A stretch of 64,000 nucleotides of DNA from an uncultured Schlesneria sp. (GTDB taxonomy: Bacteria; Planctomycetota; Planctomycetia; Planctomycetales; Planctomycetaceae), in assembly GCA_903858935.1 (NCBI GenBank), contig CAIOKO010000140.1, positions 1 to 64,000 of the forward strand, in the 5' to 3' direction. Shown piece by piece: positions 34,999-43,395 of this stretch (position 1 is the stretch's first letter; each line of letters starts with the position of its first letter). The translations under genes were made by a program, and so were the position numbers. Below the pieces are notes generated by a model. That model did no database searches. It had not been told where the DNA came from and worked only from the letters and a program-made list of their open reading frames with translations.

Positions 34999-36837
34999 AT
35001 GAGATATCTATTCCCCGGCTGCGTCGCCTCACAGTTTGTGGCATTTGTCTTTATTACTCTGATCTTTCTGAATTCGGACGCGAGTTCTGCGCCGCCGAAT
35101 GTGGTTGTGTTTCTGGCGGATGACGCCGGTTGGGGAGACTATAGTCATTCGGGTAATAAACAAGTCTCAACTCCTCATATCGATTCCATCGCTCAGCGTG
35201 GGGTATCGCTCGAACGTTTTTACGTCTGCCCCGTTTGTGCGCCGACGCGAGCCGAATTCCTGACGGGCCGCTACCATCCACGTGGCGGAGTGCGTGGTGT
35301 TTCTACCGGACAAGAACGACTGGATCCTGATGAAAAAACGGTCGCTGACGCCTTCAAAGCAGCCGGATATGCAACCGGCGCTTTCGGCAAATGGCACAAC
35401 GGCACATAGTGGCCGTATCACGCGATGGCCCGTGGTTTTGACGAGTATTTTGGGCATTCGTCGGGACATTGGGGCGAATACTTCGATCCGCCGCTGGAAG
35501 AAAACGGGCGGATGATTCGCACGCAGGGTTACATTGCCGATATTTGTACCGACCGGGCTCTTGGCTTTATCGACAAAAACAAGGACCGGCCTTTTTTCTG
35601 TTTCGTGCCATTTACGACTCCACACTCGCCGTGGTCCGCTCCCGAGAAGGAATGGCAACAGTTTAAAGACAAGCCAATCACTCAGCGCGCTACCGATCCC
35701 GACAAAGAGGACATCAACGAAACTCGCTGCGTCCTGGCGATGATGGAAAATCAGGACGCGAACGTCGGACGAGTGCTCGCGAAGCTCGACGAACTTCGAT
35801 TACGGGACAATACAATCCTCTTCTATTTTTCAGATAACGGTCCGAACACGTCGCGGTGGACGGGGGGAATGAAGGGAAAGAAAGCTGGCACCGACGAAGG
35901 GTCTGTGCGTAGTGTCGGCTACCTGAGCTGGCCCGCGAAGCTCCCGGCTGGAAAAACGTTGACCCAGATTAGCGGTGCCATCGATCTGTTACCGACATTA
36001 TTATCGCTTGCCGGAATTCCCCGTGTTGGGGATAAGCCACTGGATGGCCGCGATCTGAGCCCCTTGTTGTTCGACCAATCGGCCAATTGGCTCGACCGAC
36101 CGATCTTTACGACCTGGGCCGGTCGAGTGAGCGTCCGCACGCAACAGCATCGACTTGACGAACAAGGAAGGCTGTTCGATATGGTCGCCGATCCCGGACA
36201 AACCGAACCGATCAATGATCGACAACCCGAAGTCGCCGCCCGTTTGACCGCAGCGGTTCAAGCCTGGCGGAAGGAGGTATTCCCCGCGCCGTACCCAAGT
36301 GCGCTTGAATCCAAAGGCAAGAACGGGCTCCGCCCGGCGGTTGCCAATGCCGTGGACCCGCGTCCCTTCACTGTGGGGTATTGCGAGTTTCCGATCTCAA
36401 TGCTCGAAGCCCGCGACGGCGAACCCAACGGCGATGTTCGGCGCAGCTCCAACGCACCGAATTGTTCGTTCTTCGTGAATTGGACGAAAACGGAGGACAG
36501 TATTGTCTGGCTGATCGACGTCCACACCACAGGGCGTTACGAGGTTTCGATCGACTACACCTGCCCTGAAGCCGATGTTGGCTCTGAGGTGGCATTGAGC
36601 TTCCGTGATAGTCGTCTGAAGGGGCGCGTCACTTACGGTTGGGATCCCCCGCTGAATACGAATCAAGACACACTTCCTCGCCCCCATGGCGAATCTCAGT
36701 TGAAGGAATTTCGCCCGCTGAAGCTCGGCGAAATACAACTCGAACAAGGTGTCGCCCCACTGACATTGCAAGCTCTTGAGATCCCTGGGAAATCAGTGAT
36801 GGACGTACGACGCTTGACGCTCACCTTGCTGCCGTAG
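34999..36837 (+). pseudogene. Sulfatase gene interrupted by an amber codon
   Basis: A formylglycine-type sulfatase of 612 codons in one unbroken frame except for TAG at 35407-35409 (codon 137). The reading is FGKWHNGT, stop, WPYHAMARGFDEYFG; related sulfatases have Gln at that place, so CAG to TAG is the likely change. The rest is intact: signal peptide, active site CAPTR with the modifiable Cys, metal-binding DDAG and FYFSDNGPNTSRWTGG, and a C-terminal beta domain. If not suppressed, the product ends after 136 residues. A recent nonsense mutation is the simplest view; a base-calling error or amber suppression are alternatives. Confidence 0.88.
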
Positions 36838-37067
36838 CGGTCAATAGGTAAAGGGTGACGAAGTACGATTGGTGGCGAGATGCATGCTATCCGGCGATAA
36901 CTTGTTTTTTGACGCAGCCTTATGACGCCAAGCTCCCACAACTCCCCGTCTTCCAGGAAAACTTGGATTGGAGCGTTGCCGCCTCAATGAATTCTCCTGC
37001 CGATTCGAAACGGTGCCTGTACCGGTCCACGAACTGCCGGGGCTGAGCCACAATTTTGCTTCCCGCT

Positions 37068-39635
37068 TCAATCTAAAAACGGCACTGGGATATCTTTCAT
37101 CGAGAACGGGTAAGATTTCGGATCGCCTGCGCGGTCGGTCATTTTAATGTGAATGGACTTGATCGTGCGATCTTGTGGTAACGAGGCGAAGTTGAAGGTT
37201 TGGCTGGAATGGCTCGATTGATTCCCTTTCGCATTTCCTGGCTGTGCAGCACCGTTGACGAACCCGCCGCCGCTGGAAGAGCCGCTGGCTGATCCCCCCG
37301 CGCTCCCTCCTCCTGTTGACGAATACAGGTTCCCTTCGTCGTCTTCGATCGTCACGTCGAACGCGCCCATCGAGTCTCTCATCACCTTGAATTGTTCTTC
37401 AAACGTCCGAGCCCGCTTCTGCCGGGTTGTCTGTGGCAGCGACACCGCGACTTGAATTCCGTTTGGTCCCTGACTGATTGATTCGATCGAGAACGTTTCT
37501 CCATCGACTATCTTGGTTTGCTTTTGAGTCCCATCGAACTCGGCGATCAGAATTCGACCGGGGGTCACAAGCAACTCCCCTGTCAGAGTCGCCAGCCTGG
37601 AGACTTGCTCAGTCTCTTCGAGATAAACCGGGAACGCACCGGGAACCGAGGCTTCGAATTCGAGACTTCGAAGCGTGATCGGATTGTCCGCTTGATGTTC
37701 GAGTTTCTGACCATTTTCGCCGGTCGCTATGAGGTTTTGGCCAATCTCGACGATCGTACTCGTCGACGCTCCCCCTTTGACACGATTGTTCGGTTTGCCG
37801 CCCACATTCAAACGGCCATTCCTGGATTCGATATCAAACGCTAACCCGAGAGTCGGGTTGAACGCGCGTCCGCCTGTTGAAGAATTCGACGACGTGAAGA
37901 CGCCGCCACCCCCGCTGCTGAAGCCACCGACACCACCTCCACCCTCGTTCGACAGTCCATTACCGAAATTGTTGATCTGAGTCTTATTCTGCAGCGGCCC
38001 ATTGATCCGCGATGGTGTTTGACTGTTAACTTTGGCCATCATCTTTGCCGGATCCATCTTAATCGACTTCTGATGTCGTGCGACGCCATCGACTTTGCGG
38101 ATCCGAATATTGAAATTCCCCGCTGTCGCTGCTGGCCGAGCGTCTGCTTCGTTGGCGTCATCGCGATCGGTATTGTTCCTGACGTCCGCCGGATTGTTTG
38201 GGGCGTCGGATGTTTCAGCGTCTCGCTCAAGTTTTGCTTGTTGAGCAGGCTCGGCCGGCTGTTTTGGTGTCGACTCGGCCTTTTGCGTTTTCCCTTTTTT
38301 TGGCGATTCGTTTTTTGCGAGCAGTATCGAATCGCCCTTGCGTGGTTTCTCGTGAGATTGAGTTGGAAGTACTTGAGCCAGCATCATCCATCCCGCAGCG
38401 AGAGCGGCGAGAGTAGCTGAAACAGTCACGATGATTCTCCTTGATTGGGCACGTTGCCAGTGCGTGGAAGGGCGTGTGAGTGAGTCGGGAAGAGCAACCA
38501 GCCGAGGTTGCTCAACATGCGCTAAACATTGTTGCAAGACCGTTGCGACATCTGCCGCCGAGGAATAACGGCCTTGAGCTTCCTTTGCCAGCAGTTTCGC
38601 GATAAGAGCGTCCATCCAGTCTGGCATCTCGGCATTCAGTTCCTGCACCGGCGCAGGCGACTGATCGATTACTTTTCGAATTGCTCCGTAAGCGGTCGAT
38701 GCCCGGAACGGCGATCGCCCCGTGCATGCCTCGTAAAGCACAGCACCCAAACTGAAGATGTCGGTTCGATAATCCAAAGGTTCGTCGCGAGCTTGTTCGG
38801 GAGACATGTACTCCGGTGTGCCGAGCAGGACGTCAGAAGCGGTCATCCGGATGTCATCAATCGCTCGGGCCAGCCCGAAGTCGGTGATCTTCACTCGTTC
38901 GACTTCCGTTTCGAGCAGGATATTGGCTGGTTTGATATCTCGATGAATCAACCCCTGCGCGTGCGCAGCGGCCAATCCCTGGGTTACCTGCAAGCCGATT
39001 CTCAAGACTTCCTTTACGGATAACGCCCCACGTTGTGCGAGTCGTTTTTGCAGCGATTCCCCGCGAATGAATGTCATCACCAGGTACGGAATCCCCTGCC
39101 ATTCTGAGATGGCATGAATGCCGACGACGTTTTCGTGAATCACCGCTGCTGCTGAACGAGCTTCCCGGACAAAACGTTGTTTGGCCGCTCCTGAAGCCAG
39201 ATATAACGGAGCGAGCAACTTGATCGCGACGTATCGATTGAGAACTGCATCGAATGCCTTAAAGACGACACCCATTCCTCCGCGGCCTAGCAGTCCGATG
39301 ATTTCATATGTGCCGATGCGGCCCAGCATTCGAGGATCGTCGCTCGGTCCGAGCAACTTTCGATAGTATTCCAGATCCTTTTCCAAAGATCGCCGCGAAC
39401 TGGAGATGCACGAGTCTTCCTCACTCGCCGCAATCTCACGCGTCGAACAGCTTCTTAACGACGTCTTCAGTTCGTTCCATTCACCCGGCGTTGCCGTTTG
39501 GGAATCAAGTTCCTTGCGACATTTAGCGCAGTCGTCGAGATGCTTCTCGAGTTCGCGGCATTCAAAGTCTGAAAGCTCTCCAGCGATGAAACGCATGATG
39601 GATTCAGGATCACAATCAATCGTCGGCGCGGTCAC
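37068..39635 (-). CDS. Zinc-finger anti-sigma motif fused to Ser/Thr protein kinase
   Basis: An 855-residue protein. Residues 17-40 hold a zinc-binding anti-sigma motif (HLDDCAKC). The PknB-type kinase runs about 106-375: GRGGMGVVFKAF glycine loop, Lys139, HRDIKPAN with catalytic Asp233, DFG at 252-254, and GTPEYMSPEQ. One membrane segment at about 400-423 separates it from a 430-residue outer part with Gly/Ser-rich stretches. The start is a GTG at 39635 that overlaps the sigma factor's stop in GTGA and is preceded by AGGAG; the longer frame to 39857 lies inside the sigma gene. The pairing suggests a kinase that holds or releases the sigma factor in response to an external signal. Confidence 0.9.
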   Translation of the reverse strand: MTAPTIDCDPESIMRFIAGELSDFECRELEKHLDDCAKCRKELDSQTATPGEWNELKTSLRSCSTREIAASEEDSCISSSRRSLEKDLEYYRKLLGPSDDPRMLGRIGTYEIIGLLGRGGMGVVFKAFDAVLNRYVAIKLLAPLYLASGAAKQRFVREARSAAAVIHENVVGIHAISEWQGIPYLVMTFIRGESLQKRLAQRGALSVKEVLRIGLQVTQGLAAAHAQGLIHRDIKPANILLETEVERVKITDFGLARAIDDIRMTASDVLLGTPEYMSPEQARDEPLDYRTDIFSLGAVLYEACTGRSPFRASTAYGAIRKVIDQSPAPVQELNAEMPDWMDALIAKLLAKEAQGRYSSAADVATVLQQCLAHVEQPRLVALPDSLTRPSTHWQRAQSRRIIVTVSATLAALAAGWMMLAQVLPTQSHEKPRKGDSILLAKNESPKKGKTQKAESTPKQPAEPAQQAKLERDAETSDAPNNPADVRNNTDRDDANEADARPAATAGNFNIRIRKVDGVARHQKSIKMDPAKMMAKVNSQTPSRINGPLQNKTQINNFGNGLSNEGGGGVGGFSSGGGGVFTSSNSSTGGRAFNPTLGLAFDIESRNGRLNVGGKPNNRVKGGASTSTIVEIGQNLIATGENGQKLEHQADNPITLRSLEFEASVPGAFPVYLEETEQVSRLATLTGELLVTPGRILIAEFDGTQKQTKIVDGETFSIESISQGPNGIQVAVSLPQTTRQKRARTFEEQFKVMRDSMGAFDVTIEDDEGNLYSSTGGGSAGGSASGSSSGGGFVNGAAQPGNAKGNQSSHSSQTFNFASLPQDRTIKSIHIKMTDRAGDPKSYPFSMKDIPVPFLD

Positions 39636-40228
39636 GATTCTTCTCCTGTGGCTAAAAGTTCGTCGACCTTCGCTCGAATGCGTTTCATAACCCGCGTGCG
39701 AGCGATGTAGATCGCTCCGAGGCTCTTGCCCGTTTGCGCCGACACCGCTTTCGGTGAATGTCCTTCCACCGCCGTGAGCCAGAATGCATCCCACGTAGCC
39801 GGCTCGAACTCCGATCTGACCTGACCAGTCGCCCAACTTAGAGCCTCTCGCTTCCACTCCAAATCAAACACGTGAGCGTCGGTTTGAGGCAAATCAGACA
39901 GTGACCTCATCGCCGTCGTACCGCCCGGTGCAGCGTCCTGCGGAATTCGACTGAGTGCGTTGAGTGTTGCGTTGCGCGCAATCGTTTGCAGCCAGGTTCG
40001 AAAGCGACCTCGCTTGGGGTCTGGCTTCCAACCAGCAATGTGCTTACTGACTGAAAACAAGACCTTCTGAGCTAAATCCTCCGCATCGGCGGCTTGTAAG
40101 CCTTTTGACAACGCCATCTTTACGATGACCAGCCGATAAATATCCGAAAACTCGGTCCAGGCATCCGCATCGTTCCCGGACTGCAACCGCCTGATCAAGC
40201 TCAGTCGCGTATCCGGTGTCAAAGGCAT
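39632..40228 (-). CDS. ECF-type RNA polymerase sigma factor
   Basis: A 198-residue sigma-70-family factor with region 2 (DLAQKVLFSVSKHIAGW, RFRTWLQTIARNATLNAL) and region 4 (EGHSPKAVSAQTGKSLGAIY, ARTRVMKRIR). The type is close to the planctomycete ECF groups paired with protein kinases. The ATG at 40228 follows GGAG with good spacing; the longer frame to 40390 adds residues unlike the family. It overlaps the kinase gene by four bases (GTGA), so the two form one coupled unit and the kinase is the presumed regulator. The target promoters are unknown. Confidence 0.9.
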   Translation of the reverse strand: MPLTPDTRLSLIRRLQSGNDADAWTEFSDIYRLVIVKMALSKGLQAADAEDLAQKVLFSVSKHIAGWKPDPKRGRFRTWLQTIARNATLNALSRIPQDAAPGGTTAMRSLSDLPQTDAHVFDLEWKREALSWATGQVRSEFEPATWDAFWLTAVEGHSPKAVSAQTGKSLGAIYIARTRVMKRIRAKVDELLATGEES

Positions 40229-40433
40229 CTCAATAACTCCACACAGAACTGTCGATGCAAGCTTTCTACCAATATACACACACCCAATTCCGATTTCTTT
40301 CAGAAGAGAAACGTAATCGCGAACCGTGGTGACACAACACGGTGAGCGTTCAGCACTTTTCGATTGCTGAGCCGACTTCGTTAGCTTCACGCAAATCGTC
40401 GCCCGAACTATCGCACCAGTAATTAGTTAAAGC

Positions 40434-40634
40434 ATGAACTTCTGCAATCGAAAGTCCTCGCGACATCGAACTTGCTGTGTCCCCGGATTGTTGACAGACT
40501 CGCCCGAGGATTCGATCGGAGCAACAAGCGTGATTCGTGATGTCTATTTGGATGCGATTCGACGTGCTGATAACGGAGACTATCTTCCTCTAATTGAGTT
40601 GCACCGGAAATACGCTGCCCAGTCACATCGGTGA
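40434..40634 (+). pseudogene. Fragment resembling the C-terminal end of a Fic-type protein
   Basis: A 66-codon frame whose second half, VIRDVYLDAIRRADNGDYLP followed by LIELHRKYA, looks like the closing helices of Fic or mobile-mystery-B proteins. The catalytic HxFxxGNGR part is absent upstream, so at best this is the tail of a broken gene. The first half reads as non-coding. The family call is by eye only. Confidence 0.3.
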
Positions 40635-40863
40635 GTCCTTATTTACCGCAGGAGTCGTGGAGTCCTCATACTGGAACGCGACATACAGATGACATTTCCG
40701 TTTATCGTTCGGGCGAAGATACGGAGTTCCTTTCCATTCGGGAGAGTTGAATTGTTCAAATCCCACCACCAGTTGAAGTGGGAAGTCCAATTGGTCGTCG
40801 CTGGATATCCCTGGTTGCAGATGCTTTGCCGCGACCAAAAAATTCCACTCCGTCGATCTCCAT
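40623..40863 (-). pseudogene. Small hypothetical gene with a probable single-base frameshift
   Basis: From ATG at 40863 the frame reads MEIDGVEFF and is then lost, while the frame from 40838 reads VAAKHLQPGISSDDQLDFPL and continues through VVGFEQFNSPEWKGTPYL to a stop at 40623. The two join smoothly (EIDGVEFLVAAKHLQ) if one base is removed from the six-base T run (A run at 40837-40842 on the plus strand). So this is a frameshifted gene, or a homopolymer error in the sequence. The product, about 80 residues, is not recognised. No neighbour suggests a role. Confidence 0.5.
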
Positions 40864-41063
40864 TCGCCAGGGTGCTACGCCAATTCAAATACCATTCCCT
40901 CCCGCCGCCATTTTCCTTACACTTCTTGCTCTGCTATGACCCCGGGAAGTTCGATCTTTCGAACGCCTCATGGCGTTTTAGCAAGATCAAATCTACGTTT
41001 CGTATCTCCAAGATGCTTTAGAACCGACACTCTATTTTTTAAGAACATTGAGGGGCAATACCC

Positions 41064-42386
41064 ATGGCTGCTTCGACGTCAATTCTCCCTGATAAACTGC
41101 ACGAGTACCCAAAATACGATTTGATCGACGGAGCCGGCGGAGCTTCGATTCTTGATGACTGCCTGAATAAGTTCGGTGGGGTGCTGCAACTTCTACACCG
41201 CTACGCTGGCCGGACATTTTGTACGCCAGGTAAACGCCTTCGCCTTGACGCGAAATCGTATTATCCAGACTACATGAACGGCACCGGTCTCGATGAGCTC
41301 TGGATGTGTTGCACCGTTCCCATCGTGACGGGTGTGATTGATACGCGCACGAAGAAGGCGCCCTTTCGCGAAGGAGAAGCGCACGTCCTCACTGCGAACG
41401 GACAAGTCATCTCGCTGCAGGATTTGATCACCGCCAACCCGAAGGCTGTCATCGGTGACAAGATCACCGCTTTTTCGAAAAAGATGTTCGGCAACCCTAC
41501 CTGGCCGATTGTGTCGAAGAAATTCGACAATTTGAATCCGATTCCGGATCACCTTCACTGGTCGAAATGGGAAGTTTATGACATCAATTCTTTCGACAAT
41601 CCCGGAGTCAGCCCGTCGCATTATCACACCACGGCAATGGGCTTGTACTCGTTCGTGACGAAGGATCAGTTTCTTGCCTGCATGAAGCGCTGGGGAACGG
41701 GCGAGTATAACGGGATCCGCCACCTGGCACCGCACGTGATGATGAAAATTGATGACGGGTTCGTGATGCCGAATGGTGTGTTGCACTCACCCACGAACCT
41801 TTGCACGCACGAGTTACATGTCACGATGGATGAGCACTTCCTGGCCGAGGACCTGACACTCGACGGACGTATTGGCGCAGCGGATGCGTTTTACGCTTGC
41901 AGGGAAGAGGACTATCCCAAGGCCCGGCACGAAGACTGGGAATACCTGGTCGAAAAGTTCGATTTCGCAGCGAACCAGGACCCGAATTTCGTCCTGAAGA
42001 ACTCGCGTCCGGCGATCACCGCGGAAGAATTTCAAGGCCAAGGAGTCGACGCAAAGTGGATCGTTTACGGTGATTTTCTCGGCGATCAGAAGTGCTCGAT
42101 TCTCCGACTCACCGTACAGCCTGGCTCGAAGACGAAGTTTCACCCAGAGTGTCCGGCCCTATTCCACACGAACCGCGGAAGCGGCCGCATTGGAAAGCTC
42201 GAAGTGCGTTATCACCAGAATATGATTCTCGGCGAGATCTATCCCGAAATCGGATTCATCACTCAGGCAGCGCTTGATAACGGCGGTGTGGAAATCGAGA
42301 ACACGGGAACTGAACCCCTTGTGTTGACCTTCGACTTCCCGCAGCACGCGCATACCAAAACGCCAGGCGTTGCCCGCGGTAAGTAG
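41064..42386 (+). CDS. Cupin-like protein, possibly related to class I phosphomannose isomerases
   Basis: A 440-residue protein with two beta-rich parts. Metal-type histidines appear in GVSPSHYHTTAMG and again in GFVMPNGVLHSPTNLCTHEL, and the C-terminal half has a cupin-like FHPECPALFHTNRGSG segment. The Gly-Val-Leu-His pattern recalls the active-site loop of ManA-type isomerases, but several family residues do not line up, so the reaction is uncertain. No signal peptide is present. GAGGGG stands about eight bases before the ATG. Alternatives include a sugar epimerase-like cupin of unknown substrate. Confidence 0.55.
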   Translation: MAASTSILPDKLHEYPKYDLIDGAGGASILDDCLNKFGGVLQLLHRYAGRTFCTPGKRLRLDAKSYYPDYMNGTGLDELWMCCTVPIVTGVIDTRTKKAPFREGEAHVLTANGQVISLQDLITANPKAVIGDKITAFSKKMFGNPTWPIVSKKFDNLNPIPDHLHWSKWEVYDINSFDNPGVSPSHYHTTAMGLYSFVTKDQFLACMKRWGTGEYNGIRHLAPHVMMKIDDGFVMPNGVLHSPTNLCTHELHVTMDEHFLAEDLTLDGRIGAADAFYACREEDYPKARHEDWEYLVEKFDFAANQDPNFVLKNSRPAITAEEFQGQGVDAKWIVYGDFLGDQKCSILRLTVQPGSKTKFHPECPALFHTNRGSGRIGKLEVRYHQNMILGEIYPEIGFITQAALDNGGVEIENTGTEPLVLTFDFPQHAHTKTPGVARGK

Positions 42387-42560
42387 TCGGTCAACGTTGG
42401 CACTCGACATACAGGATTGCCTGATTGGTCATATTGACCGAGACAGTTTGACCACGATGACGAGGTACGTTTTTCTGCAGCGTGCTTGATGTTCAGCTTA
42501 CAAGCGCTGGAACAAGTGAGATTAACGACGTCATCCAGTCGCCACATGAGCCCTAAAAAA

Positions 42561-42622
42561 GTTCAATAGCCGTCGAGTCGTCCCGACTAAGGGGATATTC
42601 TTCCGAAATGTTGAATATCCCC
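42561..42622 (+). repeat. tRNA-3'-like repeat, copy C, with hairpin
   Basis: GTTCAATAGCCGTCGAGTC followed by GTCCCGACTA, then a hairpin GGGGATATTC/GAATATCCCC (42591-42622). Preceded by CCTAAAAAA. The 491-base gap from 42387 to 42877 otherwise contains no gene that I can support. Confidence 0.6.
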
Positions 42623-42877
42623 TATTTGTTTCTGCCAACCCGGTTCGGGGCCTGTTGCGATGAGTTTATCGCTCTCGATCGCGCCGAATGTTTTTTGTCT
42701 TTGGTTCGTATCCTCGGACGGAAACTCACCGGGCTTTATTCGGTCGCCTCGATGTGGCAAAAGAACTACGGTTAAAGAACCGCATTGACTTCTTCGCGAT
42801 TGATTCGCCGTTGAGATACAATTTCTTCTCGATCTTCTTCGGAGACAAACCATGTCATACGTAAAAATGAGATATTC

Positions 42878-43306
42878 ATGATCCCTCGCTTTCGACATAT
42901 TCTGATTCCGCTTGATTTCACGGAAAAGAACATCGCTGCTTTGAATATCGCGTTCGATCTGGCCGTTGTGAATCATGCCGTCACGACGTTGCTGCACGTC
43001 GTCGAGGAAATTCAAGGCGAACAGGATGCCGAAGCTCAACAATTCTACGACGGACTTCGGAATCGAGCGGACTCGGAATTGGAAACACTTTCGCAGCGAT
43101 TTGACGAAGCGGGCCTGATCGTGGAACGCAAGGTCCGGATTGGAAAACGACTCACCGAAATCGTCGTCCATTCGGATGAGCATAATGTGGATCTGATCGT
43201 GATGAGTTCCCACGTACCCGATTTGACGAACCCAATCGAAACCTGGAACACACTGAGCTATCAGGTTTCTGTTCTGTGCTCATGCCCGGTGCTTCTGGTG
43301 AAGTGA
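42878..43306 (+). CDS. Universal stress protein (UspA-like)
   Basis: A 142-residue UspA-fold protein: FRHILIPLDFTEKNIAALNI at the start and VDLIVMSSHVPDLTNPIET to CPVLLVK at the end. The ATP-binding GxxGx9G(S/T) signature of the ATP-binding class is missing, so this is probably the non-binding type. Such proteins modulate stress responses in the cytoplasm; the specific role is unknown. The ribosome binding site is weak. It stands alone, 90 bases before the DUF1549/DUF1553 gene. Confidence 0.85.
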   Translation: MIPRFRHILIPLDFTEKNIAALNIAFDLAVVNHAVTTLLHVVEEIQGEQDAEAQQFYDGLRNRADSELETLSQRFDEAGLIVERKVRIGKRLTEIVVHSDEHNVDLIVMSSHVPDLTNPIETWNTLSYQVSVLCSCPVLLVK

Positions 43307-43395
43307 CATGTTGTTATCCACGATTCCTCAATTTGATTATGATAGAACAGGAATGTGTGATGACGAACTGAGCATCTGAAGGGGCAGGTTAGCCG

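Noticed and set aside
35407-35409. Amber codon read as pyrrolysine
   Set aside because: No pyl genes are seen here and related sulfatases have Gln at this position, so a CAG to TAG mutation is far simpler.
42587-43213. Minus-strand frame of 208 codons opposite the UspA gene
   Set aside because: It is the shadow of a clear UspA gene on the other strand and has no domain.
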